Positions 28,185-35,842 of a DNA stretch of 64,000 nucleotides are shown piece after piece. The notes beneath the pieces are model-generated. The model did not search any database and was not told the DNA's origin. It saw only the letters and a program-made list of their open reading frames with translations. The position numbers and the translations under genes were made by a program. This stretch comes from Avimonas intestinalis (GTDB lineage: Bacteria > Bacillota > Clostridia > Oscillospirales > Acutalibacteraceae): positions 1 to 64,000 of the forward strand of contig CAJFID010000021.1 of assembly GCA_904380375.1 (NCBI GenBank), in the 5' to 3' direction. How positions within the stretch are numbered: the first letter of the stretch is position 1; every line of letters begins with the position of its first letter.

Positions 28185-28266
28185 CTGTATATTGTATGTA
28201 AAATAGACAGGTTGTATATTGTGGAAGTCCCGCCAAAGCAAAAGGCGAAAACACAATATATTGTAT
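28185..28266 (-). promoter_or_regulatory. nrdJ promoter with NrdR boxes
   Basis: Minus-strand TTGCTT (28236-28241) and TATACA (28213-28218), 17 bp apart. Two palindromic sites match the NrdR box pattern ACACAATATATTGT: 28251-28266 (near perfect) and 28211-28226 (covering the -10). Their cores are 42 bp apart, about four helix turns, a spacing typical of NrdR pairs. A third weaker copy lies at 28185-28200, between promoter and gene. Confidence 0.72.
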
Positions 28267-28348
28267 TTCCGCCGGTAGCTTCTGTCAATAGCCTCCGGCG
28301 ATTTTTCCTTGGAAAGGAGAATTTAGGCGGAATTCGCCTTTTTCCCGG

Positions 28349-28377
28349 TTGAAAGCTGCGGGAAAAGGCGCTACAAT
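28349..28377 (+). promoter_or_regulatory. Sigma-A promoter of the P-loop kinase gene
   Basis: TTGAAA at 28349-28354 and TACAAT at 28372-28377, 17 bp apart; the transcript would start about 80 nt before the ATG. Confidence 0.72.
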
Positions 28378-28464
28378 AAAGGCACCAACCGCCGGGCGCG
28401 CAGCGGGCGGGGTGCGGCCGCCTCGGATGCTGCCGGCTGGATGCGGGACAAAGGAGGCGGCAGG

Positions 28465-29004
28465 ATGCGCAGGATCCTCGTTATCGGCAGCCCCGGCGCA
28501 GGAAAAACCACCTTTTCCCGTGCGCTGGCCGAACGGGAAAAGCTGCCCTTGATCCACTTGGACAGGCTGTATTGGCAGGACGGCTGGCAGCCGGTATCCC
28601 AGGAGGTCTTTGACGCCCGGCTGGCGGAGGCGATGGAAGGGCCCGCCTGGATCCTGGACGGGAATTACGGCAGTACCCTTCCCCAGCGCCTGGAGCGCTG
28701 CGACACGGCGATCTTTCTGGATTATCCCCGTTTTGTGTGCCTGCTCGGCGTGCTGCGGCGGGTGATTGTTCACTATGGGCGGACGCGGCCGGACATGGGC
28801 GGCAACTGCCCGGAACGTTTGGATTGGGAGTTTTTGAAATATGTATGGGGCTTTCCCAAAACCCACCGCCCCGCCCTGCTGGCCAAGCTGGAGGAGCGGG
28901 GCCGGGACAAGCGGGTGGTGGTGCTAAGGAGCCGCCGGCAGGCCGCACGCTTTTTGCGTGCGCTGGGCGCCCCGGAACAAGGCGCGGGAAGCGGCGGCTT
29001 ATAA
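28465..29004 (+). CDS. Adenylate kinase-like P-loop protein (FlaR/topology modulation family)
   Basis: 179 residues. Walker A is RRILVIGSPGAGKTTFSRAL; then LPLIHLDRLYW, the conserved motif of the AAA_17/FlaR-type group, WILDGNYGSTLPQRLERCDTAIFLD, and RRVIVHYGRTRPDMGGNCPERLD with the arginine-rich lid. Relatives are annotated as topology modulation proteins or uncharacterised NMP kinases; the substrate is unknown. AAAGGAGG precedes ATG 28465. It is followed after 24 bp by an uncharacterised gene. Confidence 0.85.
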   Translation: MRRILVIGSPGAGKTTFSRALAEREKLPLIHLDRLYWQDGWQPVSQEVFDARLAEAMEGPAWILDGNYGSTLPQRLERCDTAIFLDYPRFVCLLGVLRRVIVHYGRTRPDMGGNCPERLDWEFLKYVWGFPKTHRPALLAKLEERGRDKRVVVLRSRRQAARFLRALGAPEQGAGSGGL

Positions 29005-29028
29005 GCGGCGGCCCGCAAAGGAGGAACT

Positions 29029-29772
29029 ATGGCCGGCTTTGCCAATTTGCAGATTTCTCTTGACGCCCGCACCGAGGCGGCACAGGAGAAGATCCTGTAT
29101 ATTATCACCGCCTATATGGACACCCGGGGCCTGATGCCCTGCGGGAGGGAGAGCGCGGAGCGCACCGTCCGCATCGGCCGAGAGGGGGAGGGCCTGTGGG
29201 CGATTTTTGACGACTGCGCCGACCGCTTGGATCTCCCGTCCCTGGACGGCCTGGGGCGCAGCCTGACCGGGAAGCTGCGCACCGGCGCCGTCGGCGTCAT
29301 GGGGCAGGGCGAGGGCCGGATGCTGCGCCTGTATGTGGACGGCCGGGTATGGGACACCTACCGGCGGGGCCCGGCAGTGCTTTCCCCTCCGCCGGAGGCC
29401 AAAAAAAGCGCCGGGCTCCGGCTTCCCTCTCTCGGGACGTTCGGCGGCCGAGGGCGCGCCGTCCGCTGGCGGCCGGTGCTGCGCCCCGGGCATACGGTCA
29501 GGGAGCTTTCCGACGCCTTCCGGGACGAACGCCGCAGCGGGATCGGCGACCTTCGGGAGCTCCTGCTGCTCGGTTCCTCCGCCGAAGCGGGCTTTGCCTC
29601 GGTGGCGGAGGGCGGCGGCCTCTTTTTCCCGGGCACGGTGACGATGTATTTCTGCGCCGCCAACCGCGTCAGGCAGCGCCTGTTTGACCGGCTGCTGAAC
29701 GCGGCCTCCCGCACGGCAGCCAGCCCAGGGGCGCTGATGCACCCCTCCCGCTACCGGATGTGGGGGGCGTAG
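29029..29772 (+). CDS. Uncharacterised protein
   Basis: 247 residues with no signal peptide or membrane segment. Residues 1-115 look like a compact alpha/beta domain (NLQISLDARTEAAQEKILYI; GEGLWAIFDDCADRLDL; MLRLYVDGRVWDTYRRG), the rest a Gly/Arg/Ala-rich domain (PGHTVRELSDAFRDERRSG; LFFPGTVTMYFCAANRVRQ). No family was recognised. Strong AAAGGAGGAA ribosome site; codon use is like the neighbours. Probably cotranscribed with the P-loop protein before it. Confidence 0.7.
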   Translation: MAGFANLQISLDARTEAAQEKILYIITAYMDTRGLMPCGRESAERTVRIGREGEGLWAIFDDCADRLDLPSLDGLGRSLTGKLRTGAVGVMGQGEGRMLRLYVDGRVWDTYRRGPAVLSPPPEAKKSAGLRLPSLGTFGGRGRAVRWRPVLRPGHTVRELSDAFRDERRSGIGDLRELLLLGSSAEAGFASVAEGGGLFFPGTVTMYFCAANRVRQRLFDRLLNAASRTAASPGALMHPSRYRMWGA

Positions 29773-29870
29773 CTGCCGGCGGCCGCGCTCAGACTGGCTT
29801 CGCTGGAAGAAACTGCGTCCATACCGCAGCGCGGGCGGAGCGGCCGGCTTTGCCGGAAAAGCCGCGTTGA

Positions 29871-29911
29871 AAATCCCCCGGCCCGAAGGGATCCCTTCGG
29901 GCCGGGGGATT
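29871..29911 (-). terminator. Strong terminator at the end of the hflX operon
   Basis: A perfect 19-bp stem (29872-29890 with 29893-29911) with a 2-base centre. On the minus strand it runs into TTTT, so it most likely ends the leftward hflX-ppk2 transcript, and may also stop the convergent transcript. Confidence 0.85.
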
Positions 29912-30025
29912 GGTTGCTTATACGGCGGTGGATCGCTCCTCGTCATCGCCCTCTCTGTCCGCCGGCAGATGGGCAGGCGCCGCCGGGCTGGCAGGGCGGG
30001 GTGCCGGGGGACGGCTGCGGCCTTT

Positions 30026-30423
30026 TCAAAGGGAGGCTCTCCGGCCGTGGGGCGCGTGCCACCGGGCCGGGCTGGATTGCGGGGACGCCCCGCGCGCGGC
30101 CGAAGCCGTGCGCGGGCATTCCGGGCCGCGCCGGGTCAGCCCTCCCGCCGGCGGGGCCGTCAGGCGGAAGGTGATGCAGCTGTCCGCACAGGGGAAGTCG
30201 ATTTCATGGCTTGACGACGCGCCGCGCAGGCGGTAATCCTCGCCGCACCGGGCGATCTCACAGTATGTATGCAGCAGCGCCATGGTTTTGGGGCAGAAGC
30301 CGGCGGGGCATCCGTATTGGCAGTAGAAGGTATCGCCCTCCTCCAGGCCCAGGCGGCAGTGCTCCGCCCTCCCCCGCAGGACGGTGATGGTGAACTCCCA
30401 ATCCTCCCGCAGCCATTTCTCAT
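30026..30423 (-). pseudogene. TIGR04076 family protein, frameshifted near its start
   Basis: A ribosome site AGGGAGGG lies 7 bp before ATG 30423, but that frame soon turns to nonsense. The next frame reads KWLREDWEFTITVLRGRAEH, then GDTFYCQYGCPAGFCPKTM, SSHEIDFPCADS and CITFRL, the Cys-rich signature of TIGR04076 proteins. Restoring one A in the AAA run of the sixth to eighth bases would give a start of M-R-K-W-L-R-E-D-W, the normal family beginning. So a single-base loss, real or a sequencing error, splits the gene. The last 45 residues before the stop at 30026 are Arg/Pro-rich and not like the family. Function of the family is unknown. Confidence 0.8.
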
Positions 30424-30491
30424 CCGCTTTCCCTCCCTATTGATCTCCCGCAGCCCGCCGGGGCCGCTTCAGCCGCCGCGGGACGGCTGGG

Positions 30492-30665
30492 TCAGCGCCG
30501 CCTCTTGCCGAGGAAAAAGCCCGCGCCCAGCAGCGCCAGGGCCGCGCCCAGCCCCGCCGCCGCGCATTTGAGCAGGGTCCGGAGTCCCTCGGTGCCGTAC
30601 AGCAGGGTTTGGCCGTTGGCATGGCCGAAGCCGCAGAAAAAGCCGTGTTCGCCGCGCCTATCCAT
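30492..30665 (-). CDS. Small membrane protein (57 residues)
   Basis: A short protein with polar start (DRRGEHGFFCGFGHANGQTLLYG) and one C-terminal hydrophobic helix (TLLKCAAAGLGAALALLGAGFFLG) ending KRRR. AAAGGAGG lies 11 bp before ATG 30665; the ATG 9 bp earlier is too close to it. It starts 17 bp after ppk2 and appears to be part of the same operon. Function unknown. Confidence 0.65.
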   Translation of the reverse strand: MDRRGEHGFFCGFGHANGQTLLYGTEGLRTLLKCAAAGLGAALALLGAGFFLGKRRR

Positions 30666-30682
30666 GGGATGCATTTCCTCCT

Positions 30683-31552
30683 TTATTTGTCCTCGAGCTG
30701 TTTGCGGCATTCAAGCAACGCCGCCTTCTGCTCCGGCCCGACCTCCGGATACTGCGGGTCCAGCTTCTTGAGGTGGTGGATGACGATCTCCGAGATCAGC
30801 AGCCGGGCAAACCATTTTTTATCCGCGGGGATGACGTACCACGGGGCGCAGGGGGCGGCCGTCTGGTTGATCGCCTGCTCGTAGGCGTCCATGTATTCGT
30901 CCCAGTGGGCGCGCTCCGCGATGTCGGCGGCAGAAAACTTCCAGTTTTTGGTTTCATCGTCAATCCGGTCCAAAAAGCGCAGCCGCTGCTCCTCCTTGGA
31001 AATATGGAGGAAAAACTTGACCACGGTGATGCCGTTTTCGGTCAGGTATTCCTCGTAATGGCGCAGCTGGCGGTACCGCCGCTCCCAGAGCTTGTCGTCC
31101 AGGCAGCGGGCGGGGAGCTTTTGGGAAAAGGGGAGATTGTGTACCTTGCCTACCAGCACCTCCTCATAATAGGAGCGGTTGAAAATCCCGATTTCCCCCC
31201 GGCCGGGCAGGGCCTTATGCACCCGCCAGAGGTAATCGTGGTCGAGCTCTTGCGCCGAGGGCTGCTTGAAGGAAACCACCTTGACCCCCTGCGGGTTCAG
31301 CCCGCTCATCACATGCTTGACCGCGCCGTCCTTGCCGGCGGAGTCCATGGCCTGGAAGATGAGCAGCAGCGCCTCCCGGTCCTGGGCGTAGAAGCGGTCC
31401 TGGAGCTCGGCCATCTTGGCCACGTTTTCCAGCAGGCGGGAGCGCGCCTGCTTTTTGTCGTGAAAGCCGTTGGTGCCGGCCGTGTCGCAGTCCTTTAGCC
31501 GGAAGCTCCCTCGTTTGGTGAACCGGTAGTCGCGGATATCCAATGACGGCAT
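30683..31552 (-). CDS. ppk2: Polyphosphate kinase 2 family protein
   Basis: Phosphorylates nucleotides with polyphosphate as donor, or the reverse. 289 residues with the PPK2 P-loop fold: LLLIFQAMDSAGKDGAVKHV (Walker A), PQGVKVVSFKQPSAQELDHD, RGEIGIFNRSYYEEVLVGKV (Walker B region), the lid Arg residues in LRFLDRIDDETKNWKFS, and WYVIPADKKWFARL near the end. Length and motif fit the single-domain classes; AMP versus NDP use cannot be told. AAGGGAGG precedes the ATG. It starts 16 bp after hflX on the same strand. Confidence 0.94.
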   Translation of the reverse strand: MPSLDIRDYRFTKRGSFRLKDCDTAGTNGFHDKKQARSRLLENVAKMAELQDRFYAQDREALLLIFQAMDSAGKDGAVKHVMSGLNPQGVKVVSFKQPSAQELDHDYLWRVHKALPGRGEIGIFNRSYYEEVLVGKVHNLPFSQKLPARCLDDKLWERRYRQLRHYEEYLTENGITVVKFFLHISKEEQRLRFLDRIDDETKNWKFSAADIAERAHWDEYMDAYEQAINQTAAPCAPWYVIPADKKWFARLLISEIVIHHLKKLDPQYPEVGPEQKAALLECRKQLEDK

Positions 31553-31568
31553 GGCGGTTACGCCTCCC

Positions 31569-32867
31569 TTAAAAAATTTGCGTCGGTTTTTGGTCGCCCG
31601 GCTTTTCGTTGGGGAGGAGATACGGCTCCGCCTCCTTGAGCAGCCGCAGGCCGATGGTGGCGGTCATCCGGACGCCCTCGGGCGTGTATTCCTCCTGCTC
31701 GACCATCCCCTCCCGGCGGCATTGCTCGGCCAGCCCGCCCTGGGAAAAGGGAAGGAGCAGGCGTACCCGCCGCCGGTCGGGCGGCAGGGCGGCGGCAATC
31801 GCCTGGAGCAGGGCGGGGACGCCCTGGCCGGTGAGGGCGCTGATCCTCACGGCGCCCCGTCCCGCCTCGGGCAGGAGGGCGTCCGGCGCCTTATCGCATT
31901 TGTTGAGCACCGGGATCACCGGCCGCCCGCCGCAGCCGAGCTCCTCAAGCAGCGATTTCGTCACTTCCAGATGCTCGGCGGCGTCGGGGCTGGACAGGTC
32001 GCAGAGGTTCAGGATTACGTCGGCCTCCGCCGCTTCCTCCAGGGTGGAGCGGAAGGCGTCCACCAGGTGGTGGGGGAGCCGGCGGACAAAGCCGACCGTG
32101 TCAATCAGCAGCACCTGCCGCCCGTCCGGGAGCTTGAGGGCCCGGGCGGTGGGGTCAAGGGTAGCGAAGAGCTTGTCCTCCGCCAGCACGCCCGCGTCGG
32201 TGAGGGCATTCATTAGGGTGGATTTCCCGGCGTTGGTGTAGCCCACCAGCGCCACGGTGCGCACCCCGTCCTTCTCCCGGCGGGCCCGCCGCAGCTGCCG
32301 CTGCCGCTGTACGTCCGTGAGCTGCCGCTTGAGGGAATCAATCCGCCGGCGGATATGGCGGCGGTCGGATTCCAGCTTGGTTTCGCCCGGGCCGCGGGTG
32401 CCGATCCCGCCGCCCAGGCGGGAAAGCGCCGTCCCCTGGCCCGTCAGGCGGGGCAGCAGGTACTGCAGCTGCGCTAGCTCCACCTGCAGCCGGCCCTCGG
32501 CCGAGCGGGCCCGCCCCGCGAAGATATCAAGGATCAGGGTGGTGCGGTCGATCACGCGGCGGCCGGTTGCGTCCTCAATGTTCCGCAGTTGGGTAGCGGT
32601 CAGCTCCCGGTCAAAGATAATCAGGGCAATGTCGTGGCTTTCGCACAGGGCTGCAATCTCCTCGAGCCGGCCGCTGCCGATGCAGGTGGCCTTGTCGGGG
32701 GATTCCCGTTTCTGCACCACCTGCGCCAGGACCTCCGCTCCGGCGGTACGGGCCAGATCCTCGAGCTCGTCCAGGGAGGCTTCGGCGTCGAATTCGCCGG
32801 TATCGACCGAGACAAGCAGGGCGGTTTCCCGCTCTTGGCTTGGCGTTGTTTGTATCGTCTGCTGCAA
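31569..32867 (-). CDS. hflX: GTPase HflX
   Basis: Ribosome-associated GTPase that splits stalled or heat-damaged 70S ribosomes. 432 residues: an N-terminal HflX domain (SLDELEDLARTAGAEVLAQV; FDRELTATQLRNIED; DRTTLILDIFAGRARSAEG), the glycine motif SRLGGGIGTRGPGETKLESD, a helical linker, and the G domain (G1 GYTNAGKSTL, G3 DTVGFV, G4 NKCD). The start is TTG 32867: AAAAGGAG lies 5 bp upstream and no suitable ATG exists before the conserved region. First gene of a leftward operon with ppk2. Confidence 0.94.
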   Translation of the reverse strand: MQQTIQTTPSQERETALLVSVDTGEFDAEASLDELEDLARTAGAEVLAQVVQKRESPDKATCIGSGRLEEIAALCESHDIALIIFDRELTATQLRNIEDATGRRVIDRTTLILDIFAGRARSAEGRLQVELAQLQYLLPRLTGQGTALSRLGGGIGTRGPGETKLESDRRHIRRRIDSLKRQLTDVQRQRQLRRARREKDGVRTVALVGYTNAGKSTLMNALTDAGVLAEDKLFATLDPTARALKLPDGRQVLLIDTVGFVRRLPHHLVDAFRSTLEEAAEADVILNLCDLSSPDAAEHLEVTKSLLEELGCGGRPVIPVLNKCDKAPDALLPEAGRGAVRISALTGQGVPALLQAIAAALPPDRRRVRLLLPFSQGGLAEQCRREGMVEQEEYTPEGVRMTATIGLRLLKEAEPYLLPNEKPGDQKPTQIF

Positions 32868-33057
32868 AATGACTCCTTTTCTGCGCGGCTGCCGCGCCCC
32901 GCCGGGGCTGGGGAGCGTCGCGTCTTGCTGGGAACGGCGGCCACGCCGGAAAAGGGGGCCGCCTTCGTGTGATCCGTTGTGCCCGCGGCTAGGCGCCGCC
33001 GCGGCGCCATCAGGGCAGAAGGGAGGACGGCTGGAGGCGCCTCCCGCCTTCCTCATT

Positions 33058-33086
33058 ATTATAAACGCTTGCTTGTGCATTGTCCA
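33058..33086 (-). promoter_or_regulatory. Sigma-A promoter of the hflX operon
   Basis: Minus-strand TGGACA (33081-33086) and TATAAT (33058-33063), 17 bp apart. The leader to TTG 32867 is about 185 nt; no known riboswitch was recognised in it. On the opposite strand a -10-like TACAAT lies near 33166-33171, before prs, without a good -35. Confidence 0.72.
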
Positions 33087-33235
33087 TAGATTCCCCGGCG
33101 CACCCGCCGGGAAAATTCGTGACGAAAAAGTGTGGAATCGCGCCCTTTTTGGCGGCGGTTTGTGGTACAATTTATTTAACAGAATATTAATAATTGGCAG
33201 CGCCTTCGCGATGAGCCGACGGAAAGGAAACACCA

Positions 33236-34429
33236 GTGACCGACGACAAAGAGAAGGGGAAGTTGACATTGTCTCAGACGAATTCCGGAGAAATCATCTT
33301 CAATCAGGAAGACCGGGTCGCGCCGCTCAGCCTGATCGCTCTTCAGAGTGCGACCGAGCTCGGCGAGAAAATCAACGCGTATCTGACCGAGTGGGCCTCC
33401 CACTCCAACCGTCCGCAGGAAACCTTTTTGATTGAGTCGGAATGCCCGCGCTTTTCCTCCGGTGACGGCAAGGGCCTCATCAAATCCAGTATCCGCGGCG
33501 ACGATCTGTTTATCCTGGTTGATGTAGGCAATTACAGCTGCTCCTACAAAATGTTCGGGCGGGAAAACAGCATGTCGCCCGACGACCACTACCAGGACCT
33601 CAAGCGTGTGATCCAGGCCGCCAGCGGCAAGGCCTACCGCATCAACGTGATCATGCCGATCCTGTACGGCGGGCGGCAGCACCGCCGCAATTACCGCGAG
33701 TCCCTCGACTGCGCCGTGGCGCTGCAGGAGCTGCAGCACATGGGGGTATCGAACATCATCACCTTTGACGCGCACGACCCGCGGGTACATAACGCCATCC
33801 CCCTGATGGGGTTTGACAACGTGATCCCCTCCTACCAGGTGCTTAAGGCCCTGTTCCGCCGGGTGCCGGACCTCCAGCCCGACCGCGACCATATGATGGT
33901 CGTCAGTCCGGACGAGGGCGCGATGAACCGCAACATGTACTACGCGTCGGTGCTGGGGATTGACCTCGGGATGTTTTACAAGCGGCGCGATTATTCTACC
34001 GTGGTCAACGGCCGCAACCCGATTGTCGCGCACGAATACCTCGGCAACTCGGTCGAGGGCAAGGACGTCTTTATCGCGGACGACATCATCTCCTCCGGCG
34101 AGTCGATGCTTGATATCGCCTACGAGCTCAAGAAGCGCAAGGCCAAGCGGATTTTTGCCTACGCCACCTACGGGCTGTTTACCAACGGCCTGCAGGCTTT
34201 TGACAAGGCGTACCGCGACGGGGTGCTGAACGGGGTGCTCGGCACCAACCTGACCTACCGGACCGAGGCGCTCAAGGGCCGGGAGTGGTTCTGCGAGGTG
34301 GATGTGTCCAAATACATCGCCTATTTCATCGCCGCGCTCAACCATGACGTGTCGGTCAGCCGGATTATCGACCCCCATCAGAAGATCCAGAACCTGCTGG
34401 CGGAACGCCGCCGCTGCTGCGGGCAGTAA
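33236..34429 (+). CDS. prs: Ribose-phosphate pyrophosphokinase, long clostridial form
   Basis: Makes PRPP from ribose 5-phosphate and ATP. 397 residues, against about 315 for the common Prs, with an N-terminal extension of roughly 60. Family features: DLFILVDVGNYSC, MPILYGGRQHRRNYRESLDC (ATP/catalytic loop), ITFDAHDPRVHNAIP, MMVVSPDEGAMNR, and the PRPP-binding loop VFIADDIISSGESMLDIA. The start is GTG 33236 behind GGAAAGGAAA. The next gene, nadA, begins 14 bp after the stop, so prs leads the NAD operon; PRPP is a substrate of NadC at the operon's end. Confidence 0.92.
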   Translation: MTDDKEKGKLTLSQTNSGEIIFNQEDRVAPLSLIALQSATELGEKINAYLTEWASHSNRPQETFLIESECPRFSSGDGKGLIKSSIRGDDLFILVDVGNYSCSYKMFGRENSMSPDDHYQDLKRVIQAASGKAYRINVIMPILYGGRQHRRNYRESLDCAVALQELQHMGVSNIITFDAHDPRVHNAIPLMGFDNVIPSYQVLKALFRRVPDLQPDRDHMMVVSPDEGAMNRNMYYASVLGIDLGMFYKRRDYSTVVNGRNPIVAHEYLGNSVEGKDVFIADDIISSGESMLDIAYELKKRKAKRIFAYATYGLFTNGLQAFDKAYRDGVLNGVLGTNLTYRTEALKGREWFCEVDVSKYIAYFIAALNHDVSVSRIIDPHQKIQNLLAERRRCCGQ

Positions 34430-34443
34430 CGGAGGGAGCCCTT

Positions 34444-35349
34444 ATGCAACAAATGCAGCGCATCGCCTGCCTGAAACAGGAACAGGGGGCGGTTATCGCC
34501 GCCCATACCTACCAATCCCCTGCCGTGCAGTCTGTCGCCGATATCCTCGGCGACAGCTTTGCATTGGCTAAAAAAGCGGCGGCCACCGACGCCCAAGCCG
34601 TGTATATGTGCGGTGTCCGCTTCATGGCGGAGGGGGTGAAGATCCTCTGCCCGGACAAGCGGGTGGTGCTGGTGGAGCCGGGCGCCGACTGCCCGATGGC
34701 CCGCCAGATTGACCCGGCGCGGGTGGCGGAGTTCCGCGCCGCCAACCCGGATGCCGCGGTTGTGGCCTATATCAACACCACGGCGGAGCTCAAAGCGGTG
34801 GCGGACGTCTGCGTGACCTCCTCCTCCGCCGTCAAAATTGTGCGCGCCCTGCCGAACCGGCGGGTGCTCTTTATCCCCGACCAGCACCTGGGCGGCTATG
34901 TGCGGGCGCAGGTGCCGGAGAAGGAAATCCTCACCTGGGACGGGTACTGCCCCGTCCACGCCCGGATTACGGCGCAGGATGTGCTGGCCGCCAAGGCTGC
35001 CCATCCGGGCGCGGCGGTAGCCATCCATCCGGAATGTCCCGCCGAAGCGGTCGCCCTGGCCGATATGGCCGGCTCCACCGCCGAAATTATCGATTTTATC
35101 CGTTCCACCGACCGGGAGGTCATTGTCGCGACCGAGCGGGGGGTGGTGGACCGGCTGTCGCTGGACTATCCCGGCCGGCTGCACCAGCTCTGCGCCGAGA
35201 AGCTGACCTGCCCGGATATGAAGCTCACCACCCTGGACAGCGTCGAAGCCGCGATGCAGGGGACGGGCGGCGAGGAGATCACGCTGGCGCCCGCCCTGAT
35301 GGACGCGGCCCGCGCCAGCCTGGAAAATATGATCCGCCTGGGGGGCTGA
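34444..35349 (+). CDS. nadA: Quinolinate synthase NadA
   Basis: Condenses iminoaspartate with dihydroxyacetone phosphate to quinolinate using a [4Fe-4S] cluster. 301 residues with three similar lobes. The three cluster cysteines are in AVYMCGVRFMAE, WDGYCPVHARI and IHPECPAEA. Other motifs: IAAHTYQSPAVQSVADILGDS, YINTTAELKAVADVCVTSSS, PDQHLGGYV, TERGVVDRL and GGEEITL. GGAGGGAG lies before the ATG. Within the prs-nad operon. Confidence 0.96.
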   Translation: MQQMQRIACLKQEQGAVIAAHTYQSPAVQSVADILGDSFALAKKAAATDAQAVYMCGVRFMAEGVKILCPDKRVVLVEPGADCPMARQIDPARVAEFRAANPDAAVVAYINTTAELKAVADVCVTSSSAVKIVRALPNRRVLFIPDQHLGGYVRAQVPEKEILTWDGYCPVHARITAQDVLAAKAAHPGAAVAIHPECPAEAVALADMAGSTAEIIDFIRSTDREVIVATERGVVDRLSLDYPGRLHQLCAEKLTCPDMKLTTLDSVEAAMQGTGGEEITLAPALMDAARASLENMIRLGG

Positions 35350-35354
35350 CGGCC

Positions 35355-35789
35355 ATGGTGCGGGAAGCGCGGCGGGAGGACCTTCCCGCCCTGCTGCGGC
35401 TGTACGCCCAGCTCCATGCCGGCGCCCCGCCGGCCGAAGCCGGGGAGTGCGCCGCGCTGTGGGAGTCGGTCCGGGCCTTCCCGGGCTGCACCGTCCTGGT
35501 GGCGGAGAAAGGCGGCAAACCGGTTTCTACCTGTACGGTCACGGTGATCCCCAACCTGACTCATGGCGGCCGTCCTTATGCCGTGGTGGAAAACGTGGTG
35601 ACCGACGCCGCTTTCCGCGGCCGCGGCCTGGCCTCCGCTTGCCTGAAGCGTGCGGAGGAGCTCGCCCGGCAGGCGGGCTGCTATAAAATGATGCTGCTGA
35701 CCGGCTCCCGTCAGGGAAGCACCCTCCGCTTTTACGAGCGGGCGGGGTATAACCGGACGGATAAGACCGGCTTTGTCCGCTGGCTGTAG
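35355..35789 (+). CDS. GNAT family N-acetyltransferase inside the nad operon
   Basis: 144 residues: VREARREDLPALLRLY at the start, the conserved strand AVVENVVTDAAFRGRGLASACLKRA with the acetyl-CoA loop RGRGLA, and LLTGSRQGSTLRFYERAGYNR at the end. It starts 5 bp after the nadA stop without a good ribosome site, so it probably depends on translational coupling. The substrate is unknown; its place between nadA and nadB is not explained by the known pathway. Confidence 0.88.
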   Translation: MVREARREDLPALLRLYAQLHAGAPPAEAGECAALWESVRAFPGCTVLVAEKGGKPVSTCTVTVIPNLTHGGRPYAVVENVVTDAAFRGRGLASACLKRAEELARQAGCYKMMLLTGSRQGSTLRFYERAGYNRTDKTGFVRWL

Positions 35790-35842
35790 GCCGGCGGCAG
35801 ATTCTCCCGGCGGGGCGCCCGCTGGAAAAAGGGGTTCTCAGA

